Source: Proteobacteria bacterium SG_bin9
Lineage (GTDB): Bacteria > Pseudomonadota > Alphaproteobacteria > Rhizobiales > Xanthobacteraceae
Reading direction: 5' to 3'
NCBI GenBank assembly: GCA_002083525.1
Contig: LWDM01000069.1
Location: 1 to 52,475 of the forward strand
DNA length: 52,475 nt
In this document: positions 35,222 to 43,089 of the stretch, in pieces
Numbering within the stretch: position 1 is the first letter of the stretch
Layout of the letters: each line of letters starts with the position of its first letter
Program-made: the position numbers and the translations under genes
The notes under the pieces: generated by a model
Told to the model about the DNA's origin: nothing
The model's database searches: none
Seen by the model: the letters and a program-made list of their open reading frames with translations, nothing else

Positions 35222-35644
35222 ATGCCTATTCAAGTCATCGTGCCGGAAGGCATCCTCACCACCGACGCCGAAGCTGAAGTGTTCGGTAAGCTCACGGATC
35301 TGCTGCTGCGGCTGCACGGTCTCACCGGCAATGCGTTCATGACGCCGAACATCATCGGCGATGTCGCCGTCGTTCCCAAGGGACGCACCTTCTCCGGCGG
35401 ACGCCGCGCCGACATCGCTGTCGTCGAACTCAAAGTGCCGTCCTTTGTGCTGCCAACGCAGGAACTCAAGAACGCGTGGGTTAGCGAGGTGACCACCATC
35501 ATCGAGCAGGCGGCGCAGGGCCGTATCCGCCGCGAGCATATCTTTGCGAATGTGGTTCACGCGATCGACGGGACCTGGGGCATCGGCGGCACCGCGTACG
35601 ACAATGGAGCGCTCGGCGCGGCCATCAGCGCGAAAGCAGCCTGA
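35222..35644 (+). CDS. Tautomerase superfamily protein 1
   Basis: The 140-residue protein begins MPIQVIVPEG. After removal of Met the N-terminal proline is the expected catalytic base of the 4-oxalocrotonate tautomerase superfamily, which supports the ATG at 35222 over 35183. The two beta-alpha-beta units of the fold are plausible across TTDAEAEVFGKLTDLLLRLHG and LPTQELKNAWVSEVTTIIEQ in split form. It is the first gene of a TetR-controlled pair and ends 1 bp before the second tautomerase gene. Substrate unknown. Confidence 0.85.
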   Translation: MPIQVIVPEGILTTDAEAEVFGKLTDLLLRLHGLTGNAFMTPNIIGDVAVVPKGRTFSGGRRADIAVVELKVPSFVLPTQELKNAWVSEVTTIIEQAAQGRIRREHIFANVVHAIDGTWGIGGTAYDNGALGAAISAKAA

Positions 35645-35645
35645 G

Positions 35646-36026
35646 ATGCCGTTGGTTCGCATCTCACACGTCGCGGGAAAACCGCCCGGCTTCGGTTCCG
35701 ATCTTTCTCATGGCGTTCACAGCGCCATGATGGAGACCTTTAACGTGCCGCCGGACGATTATTTTCAGATCGTTACCGAACATGCTGCAAACCAAGGCTT
35801 GGTTGGTCCGAAATCGTTTCTCGGCATCGACCATTCGCCTGAGCTCGTGATGGTACAGATCACCTGCGCCGAGGGCCGCATGACCGAACAGAAAAAGGCG
35901 CTCTATGCCAAGGTCGCCGACAACCTTGCAGCCTCAGGTGTTCGCAGAGAGGATGTGATCATCAATCTCGTCGAGACGAAGCGCGAAAACTGGTCGTTCG
36001 GGAACGGCATCGCACCATTCGCCTGA
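35646..36026 (+). CDS. Tautomerase superfamily protein 2 (MSAD/Cg10062-like)
   Basis: The 126-residue protein begins MPLVRISHVAGKP, again with Pro after Met. Conserved pieces are HSAMMETFNVPPDDYFQIVTEH, VQITCAEGRMTEQKKALY and VETKRENWSFGNG, which recall the malonate-semialdehyde-decarboxylase and cis-3-chloroacrylate-dehalogenase branch. The start is 1 bp after the stop of tautomerase 1, so the two are translated from one message. It is only distantly similar to tautomerase 1, so they may form a heteromer or act in sequence. Confidence 0.87.
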   Translation: MPLVRISHVAGKPPGFGSDLSHGVHSAMMETFNVPPDDYFQIVTEHAANQGLVGPKSFLGIDHSPELVMVQITCAEGRMTEQKKALYAKVADNLAASGVRREDVIINLVETKRENWSFGNGIAPFA

Positions 36027-36044
36027 CATCAGATGGGCAAACGA

Positions 36045-36815
36045 TCAGAACAACGATCCTTGCCCATCGTCGGGCCGCGCAGGTTTGGCGCGCGGGCGTG
36101 GCGCTTTCACCTCGGGCGCCGGCGGCGCGGCCGCCTGCTCCGCCGTCAGTGGCGCCATCAGGCCCGGATGATCGTTGGCGACGCGGTTCACGTCGGTCGA
36201 GATCGCGTGCCAGCCGAACTGCCCTTCCGATGGCGGCAACAGCAACGCGAGCGCGTCGGCGAGATTGTCGGGGTGCTCGCTGCGGCAGTCGAGCCACTGT
36301 TCGAAGTAGTCGTCGGCAATCGTCACCGGCGCGCGCAGATGCAGCGGCGCGAGGTCGTGGCTGGCTGCGGTGGTGATAATGGCAACGGTATCCAGCTCCT
36401 CCCCGTTCGGCCCAGCCCAGGTCTCGGCCAGCGCGGCGAAGGCGATCGGCCGGCCGTCGCTTGGGTAGATGAAGAACGGTTGCTTGCGCGTGCCCTGATC
36501 CTGCCATTCGTACCAGCCGTCCGCGGGAATGAGGCAACGGCGGCGGCGCACGGCGTTCTTGAAAGCTGGCTTCTCGAGCAGCGAGTCCGAGCGCGCATTG
36601 ATCAGCAGCGTGAACTTGCGCGGGTCCTTCACCCACGAGGGCAACAGACCCCAACGCATCAGCCGGAAGTGCCGTTCGCCGTTGTCGCGGATGACCACCG
36701 GCACCGGCTGGGTCGGGGCGACGTTATGCTGCTTCGGGAAATTCGGCCGTTCGGCATACCGGAACAGTTGCCGGAGCGCCTCAGGGGAGGATGTGATGAC
36801 GAAACGTCCGCACAT
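36045..36815 (-). CDS. SOS response-associated peptidase (YedK/HMCES)
   Basis: This protein shields abasic sites in single-stranded DNA by a covalent link to its N-terminal cysteine. The 256-residue protein starts MCGRF, so Cys2 becomes the first residue, and carries N73 and R75 in INARSD, PAFK, GWYEW with E103, and H159 in LHLRAPV. All catalytic positions are present. The C-terminal tail is Pro/Lys/Arg-rich and ends GQGSLF. No LexA box was recognised upstream. It stands next to, but opposite, the tautomerase genes. Confidence 0.94.
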   Translation of the reverse strand: MCGRFVITSSPEALRQLFRYAERPNFPKQHNVAPTQPVPVVIRDNGERHFRLMRWGLLPSWVKDPRKFTLLINARSDSLLEKPAFKNAVRRRRCLIPADGWYEWQDQGTRKQPFFIYPSDGRPIAFAALAETWAGPNGEELDTVAIITTAASHDLAPLHLRAPVTIADDYFEQWLDCRSEHPDNLADALALLLPPSEGQFGWHAISTDVNRVANDHPGLMAPLTAEQAAAPPAPEVKAPRPRAKPARPDDGQGSLF

Positions 36816-36910
36816 TCATCTGCTCAAACAGAGGGTTGTTGAGTCCGTATTAACCGTGACCGCTAACACTGCGACGAATGAGCTCACCTTCGGCCACAGC
36901 CAGCAATTCC

Positions 36911-37381
36911 ATGACCAGACCCGGCGGGGGCATCACCCCCGAGCGGGCGGCTGAGCTCGCGGCCGCCAACATCAATCCCCGCACCGGCCTCGCCACCGAT
37001 TATCTGAATCATTTCAACGAAGCTATCATGCTGCTCGAGATGATTCCGGACATGCCGGAATGTGCAGAGGATTTTCTGAGCTGGAAGCCCCTATCCTACG
37101 CCGAGCACTTCATCGCCTCGAACTTCAAGGCCCGGGACCTTGCCATCGCGGCCTACAACGAGGCCCATCCGGCGATTCGCGGCGAATTCGACGTGATCGC
37201 AGCCAACATGACCTCGATCCTGACCGCGGTCGGCGACGCCATGCGGAACGCCCGCCATGACGAGACCCGGGCCCAGCTGGCCGACCAGGCGACCGTCTGG
37301 GTGAAGCCGCTGGTCGCGATGGCCGGCGGCGTCATCAACGGCGTCAATGGCGCCGACGTCGACCAGATCATGAGCGCCTGA
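36911..37381 (+). CDS. Conserved-looking hypothetical protein
   Basis: The 156-residue protein is soluble and mostly helical: ATDYLNHFNEAIMLLEMIPDMP, LSWKPLSYAEHFIASNFKARDL, then a long helix with TSILTAVGDAMRNARHDETRAQLA. The ATG at 36911 is used, with an alternative at 36878. No family was recognised. A Nudix gene follows 4 bp later with a GTG start, so these two are probably coupled. Confidence 0.75.
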   Translation: MTRPGGGITPERAAELAAANINPRTGLATDYLNHFNEAIMLLEMIPDMPECAEDFLSWKPLSYAEHFIASNFKARDLAIAAYNEAHPAIRGEFDVIAANMTSILTAVGDAMRNARHDETRAQLADQATVWVKPLVAMAGGVINGVNGADVDQIMSA

Positions 37382-37385
37382 CGCC

Positions 37386-37817
37386 GTGACCGACCCTGTA
37401 GCGCCTGTCTGGCCCCGGCTGGCGGTCAGCGCCGCCATCTTCAAGGACAACCGGTTTTTGCTGGTCCAGCGCGCCCGCGCGCCCGCTCTCGGCATCTGGA
37501 CCCTCCCCGGCGGCCGGGTCGAATTCGGGGAAGGCCTGCACCAGGCCCTGACCCGGGAGGTGCAGGAAGAGACCGGCCTTTCCATCGCGATCATCGGCCT
37601 CGCCGGCTTCCGGGAGGCCCTGCCGAACCCCACGCGCCATCAGCCGGGCCACTTCGTCATCCTGCCGTTCGCGGCCCGCTGGACCTCCGGCGCGGTTAAC
37701 CTGAACGAGGAGCTCGGCGACTTCCGCTGGATCACGCCCGGCGAGCTCGGCGGCTTCAAGACCACCGAGGGGTTGGCCGAGGTGGTCGATAACGCCGCCC
37801 GGCTCGCGGGCGTCTGA
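37386..37817 (+). CDS. Nudix hydrolase
   Basis: The 143-residue protein starts with GTG. Its Nudix box GGRVEFGEGLHQALTREVQEETGL, quoted here as GGRVEFGEG and REVQEETGL, is complete and lies at about 42-64. The family hydrolyses a nucleoside diphosphate linked to another group; MutT-like or ADP-ribose-type substrates are possible. It follows the hypothetical protein gene by 4 bp. Confidence 0.92.
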   Translation: MTDPVAPVWPRLAVSAAIFKDNRFLLVQRARAPALGIWTLPGGRVEFGEGLHQALTREVQEETGLSIAIIGLAGFREALPNPTRHQPGHFVILPFAARWTSGAVNLNEELGDFRWITPGELGGFKTTEGLAEVVDNAARLAGV

Positions 37818-37877
37818 GACCTCCGCGCCTTGCTTCCTCCACAGGCGGCAGGCATATGACCGGCATCCGGAACCTCC

Positions 37878-38249
37878 ATGCGCAAAGCCCTCGCCACAGC
37901 CCTTGTCGTCCTCAGCCTTGCCGTGCCCGCGCGCGCGCAGGAAGGGGCTGCGCCGTTCGACGCGGATCTGCAGCGGCTCGCGGAAATCCTCGGCACCCTG
38001 CACTACCTGCGCGGCATCTGCGGCGCCAATGAAGGCCAGAAGTGGCGGAACGAAATGCAGGCGCTTGTCGACGCGGAGACGCCCGCGGGCGAGCGCCGCT
38101 CGCGCATGATCGCCGGCTTCAACCGCGGTTATAACGGCTTCCAGCAGACCTACCGGACCTGCACGCCGGCCGCGACGGTGGCGATCAAGCGCTTCCTCGA
38201 CGAGGGTTCGCGCATCTCCCGCGACCTCACCGCGCGCTACGCTAACTGA
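37878..38249 (+). CDS. TIGR02301 family exported protein
   Basis: The 123-residue protein has a signal peptide (1-20, ending PARAQ) and the family pattern LGTLHYLRGICGANEGQKWRNEMQALV and GFNRGYNGFQQTYRTCTPAA in split form, with a Cys pair that could form a disulfide. The family is restricted to Alphaproteobacteria and has no known function. A periplasmic place is inferred from the signal. Confidence 0.88.
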   Translation: MRKALATALVVLSLAVPARAQEGAAPFDADLQRLAEILGTLHYLRGICGANEGQKWRNEMQALVDAETPAGERRSRMIAGFNRGYNGFQQTYRTCTPAATVAIKRFLDEGSRISRDLTARYAN

Positions 38250-38418
38250 GGCCCTCCACAGGCCTTTCGCGGTTACCATGGATTTTCGGAAATCCCGGAA
38301 CGAGGCGATTAACCTTTCCTAAAGAACTGCCTCGCCGCGCCCGATGGGCGTGCTAAGGCTTGGTCATTGGAGGACGGCGCGCCACGTTGGTTGCGCCGGT
38401 GAGACTGCCGGGAATTTC

Positions 38419-38679
38419 ATGAGCCATCCGTCGCACTTCGCCCGCAACCTTCTGGCCGATCAGGAACAGAAGCAGGCCGCGCTGAACTATCTGCACGAAG
38501 CCTGGGCCGAGGCGCTTCACGATGGCGTCGATGGCGACTGCCTTGCGCAGGCCAGCATGTTCACGGCGTTCGCTGAACTCGTCGGCACCTATGGCGAGGA
38601 AGCTGTCGCCAAGCTAACCGAGGGATTGCCGGCGCGCATTCGCAACGGCGAATTTTCAGTGATGCTCGCGAAGCAGTAA
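38419..38679 (+). CDS. Small hypothetical protein, 86 residues
   Basis: A soluble helical protein starting MSHPSHFARNLLADQEQKQA and carrying QASMFTAFAELVGTYGEEAVAKL. The ATG at 38419 has GGGAA upstream and gives a compact protein; the longer frame from 38344 starts inside AT-rich leader DNA. Its pattern suggests a conserved protein of this bacterial group, but no family was recognised. Confidence 0.7.
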   Translation: MSHPSHFARNLLADQEQKQAALNYLHEAWAEALHDGVDGDCLAQASMFTAFAELVGTYGEEAVAKLTEGLPARIRNGEFSVMLAKQ

Positions 38680-38691
38680 CGCTTCGCTTCC

Positions 38692-40026
38692 CTACGCCTT
38701 CAGCGTTTCGAGAAAGCGCACCGGCTCGCCGGTGGACGGCGTCGTAATCTCGCCCTGCCACATCACGCGCTGGCCGCGCACGAACGTGCCGACCGGCCAG
38801 CCCTTCACCTTCACGCCGTCATAGGGCGTCCAGCCTGCACGCGAGGCGATCCACTTGTTGGTGATCGTTTCCTCGCGCTTGAGATCGACGATGGTGAAAT
38901 CCGCGTCGTAGCCGGCGGCGATGCGGCCCTTCATGGCCATGTTGAACAGCCGCGCCGGACCCGCGCTGGTGAGATCGACAAAGCGCGCGAGCGACAGGCG
39001 CCCTGCATTGACGTGATCGAGCATGATCGGCACCAGCGTCTGCACGCCGGTCATGCCCGACGGCGACGCCGGATAGACCTTCGCCTTCTCTTCAGCCGTG
39101 TGCGGCGCGTGATCCGAGCCGAGCACGTCGATGATGCCCTGATGGATGCCGTACCAGATCATGTCGCGGTGGCTCGCATCGCGCACCGGCGGGTTCATCT
39201 GCGCGCGCGTGCCGAGCCGCTCGTAGCATTCGGGCGCAGCGAGCGTGAGGTGATGCGGCGTCGCCTCGGCGGACGCGACGTCCTTGTGATCGCGCAGGTA
39301 CGCAATCTCTTCCTTGGTCGAAATGTGCAGCACGTGAATGCGCGCGCCGGTCTCGCGCGCGATCGTCACCAGCCGCTCGGTCGCTTTCAGCGCCGCGACG
39401 GGATCGCGCCACACCGGGTGCGAGCGCGGATCGCCCTCGATGCGCAGCGGCTTGCGCTCGTTGAGGCGGTACTCATCCTCGGCGTGGAACGCGGCGCGGC
39501 GGCGGATCACTTTGAGAATGTCGCGCAGGCCGCCGTCGTCCTCCACCAGCAGGCTGCCGGTCGAGGAGCCCATGAACACCTTGACGCCGGAACAGCCGGG
39601 CGCGCGCTCGAGCTCCGGCAGATCGCGGTAGTTCTCGCGCGTGCCGCCGATGAAGAACGCGAAGTCGCAGTGCATGCGATGATGGGCGCGCTTCACCTTG
39701 TCGGTGAAGGTTTCCGCGGTGATGGTCAGCGGATCGGTGTTCGGCATCTCGAACACGGCGGTGACGCCCCCGAGCACCGCACCGCGCGATCCGGTTTCGA
39801 GGTCTTCCTTGTGCGTCAGTCCCGGCTCGCGGAAGTGCACCTGCGTGTCCATGACGCCGGGCAGGATGTGCAGCCCCTTGCAGTCGATGGTCTCGCCCGC
39901 GCTCGCCGAACCGAGGCTGCCGATCGCAACGATGCGGCCGCTGGAAATAGCGACATCGCGCTGGCCCTCGCCGTCCTGATTGACGACGGTGCCGCCGCGG
40001 AGAATCACATCATAGGTCTGGCTCAT
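38692..40026 (-). CDS. Dihydroorotase (cyclic amidohydrolase)
   Basis: The enzyme closes carbamoyl-aspartate to dihydroorotate in pyrimidine synthesis. The 444-residue protein is an amidohydrolase-fold enzyme with metal-site regions DTQVHFREPG (60-69), KVFMGSSTG with the expected carboxylated Lys, HAEDEYR, VLHISTKEE and the catalytic LGSDHAPHT. The first His of the usual DxHxH is Gln (Q62) here, while H64 remains. Such Gln variants are known in a dihydroorotase branch, but activity should not be assumed. It is not next to other pyrimidine genes. Confidence 0.85.
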   Translation of the reverse strand: MSQTYDVILRGGTVVNQDGEGQRDVAISSGRIVAIGSLGSASAGETIDCKGLHILPGVMDTQVHFREPGLTHKEDLETGSRGAVLGGVTAVFEMPNTDPLTITAETFTDKVKRAHHRMHCDFAFFIGGTRENYRDLPELERAPGCSGVKVFMGSSTGSLLVEDDGGLRDILKVIRRRAAFHAEDEYRLNERKPLRIEGDPRSHPVWRDPVAALKATERLVTIARETGARIHVLHISTKEEIAYLRDHKDVASAEATPHHLTLAAPECYERLGTRAQMNPPVRDASHRDMIWYGIHQGIIDVLGSDHAPHTAEEKAKVYPASPSGMTGVQTLVPIMLDHVNAGRLSLARFVDLTSAGPARLFNMAMKGRIAAGYDADFTIVDLKREETITNKWIASRAGWTPYDGVKVKGWPVGTFVRGQRVMWQGEITTPSTGEPVRFLETLKA

Positions 40027-40220
40027 ATGTCCTCAACAAACGGGCTTCAACAAACGTCGCGCATCTTTGAACAACTCTGATGCAGCGGGACTTGTGGCGG
40101 CGCGGCAAGCGCCCTACGTTCGATGGGCCGCATGTTGCAAGCACGCCGCGACAATTCAAGGCATTTCGAGCGGTTTCCGCAGCAAGAAAATCTCCCGGGC
40201 AACCGCAACGAGAAACAATC

Positions 40221-41102
40221 ATGAAAGCAGCGTTTCTTTCCACTCGCGGGGTGATCAAGGTCAGCGGCGAGGATGCGCGCCACCTGCTCAACGGGCTGGT
40301 GACCAGCGACGTTTCCGAGATTCAGCCGGGAACCGCACGCTTCGCGGCGCTGCTGACGCCGCAGGGCAAGATCATCGTCGACTTCCTCATCACCGCGGTG
40401 CCCGAAGGCCTCGGCGGCGGCCTGCTGCTCGATTGCCCGAAGGCCCTGGCGCCGACGCTTGCGACCAAGCTCGGCTTCTACAAGCTGCGCGCCAAGGTCA
40501 CAATCGAGGACCTCAGCGATACGCTCGGCGTACTGGCGCTGTGGGACGGCACACCGGAGGCCACGCCCGATCTCGCATTCGCCGACCCGCGCGCGGACAA
40601 AATCGGCTGGCGCGTGCTGATCCCGCAGGACGTGGCGGAGACCACCGCCAAGCTCGCCGGCGCAGTGCTGACGGATTCTGACGCGTACGAGGCGCATCGT
40701 ATCGCCTGCGGGGTGCCGCGCGGCGGCCTCGACTTCATGTACAGCGACGCGTTTCCGCACGAGACCAACATGGACCGCCTGAACGGCATCGATTTCGACA
40801 AGGGCTGCTACGTCGGCCAGGAAGTGGTGTCGCGCATGCAGCACCGCGGCACGGCACGCACGCGTACGGTGCGACTGATCCTCGACGGCCCGCGGCCCGA
40901 ACAGGGCATCGGCGTCGAGGCCGGAGGCAAGTCCGTCGGCACGATGGGATCGTCGGCGAACGGCATGGGGCTGGCGCTGGTCCGCATCGACCGCGTCGCC
41001 GAGGCACTCGATGCCGGCGGTTCGCTCACAGCCGGCGGCATTGCTGTGCGTATCGCCTCGCCGGACGACATCAAGATTGCCGACAAGCACGTCTCGGCCT
41101 AA
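40221..41102 (+). CDS. ygfZ: Folate-binding protein YgfZ/CAF17
   Basis: YgfZ helps repair or assemble Fe-S enzymes such as MiaB. The 293-residue protein has the aminomethyltransferase-like fold and the hallmark KGCYVGQE (194-201, C196), followed by VVSRMQHRG. The N-terminus MKAAFLSTRGVIKVSGEDAR and GLVTSDVSEIQPG are family-typical. The ATG at 40221 is the start that fits the family; the longer frame from 40080 does not. It precedes the tag gene by 10 bp. Confidence 0.93.
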   Translation: MKAAFLSTRGVIKVSGEDARHLLNGLVTSDVSEIQPGTARFAALLTPQGKIIVDFLITAVPEGLGGGLLLDCPKALAPTLATKLGFYKLRAKVTIEDLSDTLGVLALWDGTPEATPDLAFADPRADKIGWRVLIPQDVAETTAKLAGAVLTDSDAYEAHRIACGVPRGGLDFMYSDAFPHETNMDRLNGIDFDKGCYVGQEVVSRMQHRGTARTRTVRLILDGPRPEQGIGVEAGGKSVGTMGSSANGMGLALVRIDRVAEALDAGGSLTAGGIAVRIASPDDIKIADKHVSA

Positions 41103-41112
41103 TTGTTTTGAG

Positions 41113-41736
41113 ATGTCCAAACCGATCAAACACGCCGATGGAAAACTCCGCTGCACCTGGCCGGGCGAAGATCCGTTTTACATCGCCTATCACGACGACG
41201 AATGGGGCGTGCCGGAATACGACGACCGCGCGCTGTTCGAGAAGCTGATCCTCGACGGCTTTCAGGCCGGGCTCTCGTGGATCACGATTCTGCGCAAGCG
41301 CGACAACTTCCGCAAAGCCTTCGACAACTTCGAACCGGCGATCATCGCGAAATACAACGCGAAGAAGGTCGAAGCGCTGATGAACGATGCCGGCATCGTT
41401 CGCAACCGCGCCAAGATCGAGGGCACGATCGCGAGCGCGAAGGCGTATCTCGAGATCATGGAGGAAGGCCCGGGCTTCTCGAAACTCTTGTGGAGTCACG
41501 TCGGCGGCAAGCCGAAAGTGAATGCGTGGAAGACGACGAAGAGCGTGCCGACCTCGACGCCGATTTCGGTCGCGATTTCGAAGGATCTCTCCGCGCGCGG
41601 TTTCAAGTTCGTCGGCCCGACCATCGTCTACGCCTTCATGCAGGCGACCGGCATGATCAACGACCACCTCGCCGACTGCCATTGCCACGCCACCTGCGGC
41701 AAGCGGAAGCCGCCGCGCTATGCCAAACTGAAATGA
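41113..41736 (+). CDS. tag: DNA-3-methyladenine glycosylase I
   Basis: The enzyme removes 3-methyladenine from alkylated DNA. The 207-residue protein has RCTWPGEDPFYIAYHDDEWG with the Zn ligands C14 and H27, QAGLSWITILRKR with a likely active-site Glu/Trp region nearby, and a C-terminal NDHLADCHCH that supplies the remaining Zn ligands. The ATG at 41113 gives the family N-terminus. The stop overlaps the following HD gene as ATGA. Confidence 0.93.
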   Translation: MSKPIKHADGKLRCTWPGEDPFYIAYHDDEWGVPEYDDRALFEKLILDGFQAGLSWITILRKRDNFRKAFDNFEPAIIAKYNAKKVEALMNDAGIVRNRAKIEGTIASAKAYLEIMEEGPGFSKLLWSHVGGKPKVNAWKTTKSVPTSTPISVAISKDLSARGFKFVGPTIVYAFMQATGMINDHLADCHCHATCGKRKPPRYAKLK

Positions 41737-42344
41737 GCGCGAAGAAACCGGCCACTGCATCGCGCGCCTGGCAGCGCATGCTATCGGGGCGTCGGCTCGA
41801 TCTGCTCGATCCCTCCCCGCTCGACATCGAGATCGAGGACATCGCGCATGGCCTCGCCCGCGTCGCGCGCTGGAACGGCCAGACGCACGGATCGCACATC
41901 TTTTCGGTGGCGCAGCACACGCTGCTTGTCGAAGCGGTGATGCGCGAAGCCAACCCCCGCATCGACACGCGCACGCGCCTTGCCGCGCTGCTGCACGATG
42001 CCCCGGAGTACGTGGTCGGCGACATGATCTCGCCGTTCAAGGCGGTGATCGGCGGCTCATACAAGCAAGTCGAGAAGCGGCTGCTCGGCGCGATCCATGT
42101 CCGCTTCGGATTGCCCGCAATCACGCCCGCCGAGATCGAGAAGCAGATCAAGGCCGCCGACATGGGCGCAGCCTATCTCGAAGCGACGCGGCTCGCGGGC
42201 TTCAGCGAAGCCGAGGCGCGCCGCCTGTTCGGCGGCGATCCAAAACTACCGCCTGCGATCGAGCGGGATTATTTGACGCCGTGGTCGGCCGGCAAGGCCG
42301 AAAAGCGGCTGCTGACACGATTTCGCCTGCTGTACCAGGGATAA
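41733..42344 (+). CDS. HD-domain hydrolase (YfbR-like)
   Basis: The 203-residue protein has the HD motif spread as HIFSVAQHTLLV and ALLHDAPEYVVGD, with the metal site HD and upstream His. The family includes 5'-nucleotidase YfbR and other phosphohydrolases. It overlaps the tag stop by 4 bp, so it is translationally coupled to it; this suggests a repair or nucleotide-pool role but does not prove it. Confidence 0.88.
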   Translation: MSAKKPATASRAWQRMLSGRRLDLLDPSPLDIEIEDIAHGLARVARWNGQTHGSHIFSVAQHTLLVEAVMREANPRIDTRTRLAALLHDAPEYVVGDMISPFKAVIGGSYKQVEKRLLGAIHVRFGLPAITPAEIEKQIKAADMGAAYLEATRLAGFSEAEARRLFGGDPKLPPAIERDYLTPWSAGKAEKRLLTRFRLLYQG

Positions 42345-42407
42345 GTTGCATCAGCCGCCGGCATCGGCGGGCTTCCGTGGCAATGCTCCGCGCCGTATAA
42401 GGAACCC

Positions 42408-42914
42408 ATGATCCACGTCTGCTCGCTCGCCGCCCTGCACGATACCGTTCACGCCACCGGCGCACGCCATGTGCTGACGGTGATGGGCAACATCTCCAAG
42501 GTGATGCGGCCGCCGTCGATCCTCGAAGCCAATCATCTGATGATTTCGATGGACGACATCACCGAACCGGCGGATGGCTTCGTTGCGCCGTCGGGCGAGC
42601 ATGTCGAGCGCGTGCTCGATTTCGTGCGCCGCTGGGATCGCGCGGCGCCCATGGTCGTGCACTGCTACGCCGGCATCAGCCGCTCGACCGCCAGCGCATT
42701 CGCGGCCGCCTGCGCGCTCAACCCGCACCGCGACGAGATGTCGATCGCGCGCCAGATCCGGCAGGCCTCGCCAAGTGCGTATCCGAACCGGCTGATCGTC
42801 GCGCACGCCGACAAGGCGCTCGGCCGCAAGGGCCGGATGCTGCATGCGCTCGATGCCATCGGCCCCGGCGACCTTTCGATCGAAGGCCGCCCCTTCCGCG
42901 TTGACCTGGAATAA
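42408..42914 (+). CDS. Dual-specificity / tyrosine phosphatase-like protein
   Basis: The 168-residue protein has the phosphatase signature HCYAGISRS with nucleophile C86 and R92, preceded by a likely general-acid Asp in MDDITEPADG. It is probably a cytoplasmic protein phosphatase or lipid phosphatase. The start is the first ATG, 63 bp after the HD gene stop. Substrate unknown. Confidence 0.9.
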   Translation: MIHVCSLAALHDTVHATGARHVLTVMGNISKVMRPPSILEANHLMISMDDITEPADGFVAPSGEHVERVLDFVRRWDRAAPMVVHCYAGISRSTASAFAAACALNPHRDEMSIARQIRQASPSAYPNRLIVAHADKALGRKGRMLHALDAIGPGDLSIEGRPFRVDLE

Positions 42915-43089
42915 GGCGCTGGATCGGGCCTGGCGACAAAGCGCCGCCTGCAGAATTTCACCTCCGTTCTCTTGAACTTTTCTGGGCCTCGCGGACACTG
43001 ACGGGCGTGCGGAGGCCGCGTCAGCGGTCGTTCGCGCTTGCGTGCGATGCCCCGGGCCGCCAGGTCCGGACAATGGCGGGGTATATTTC

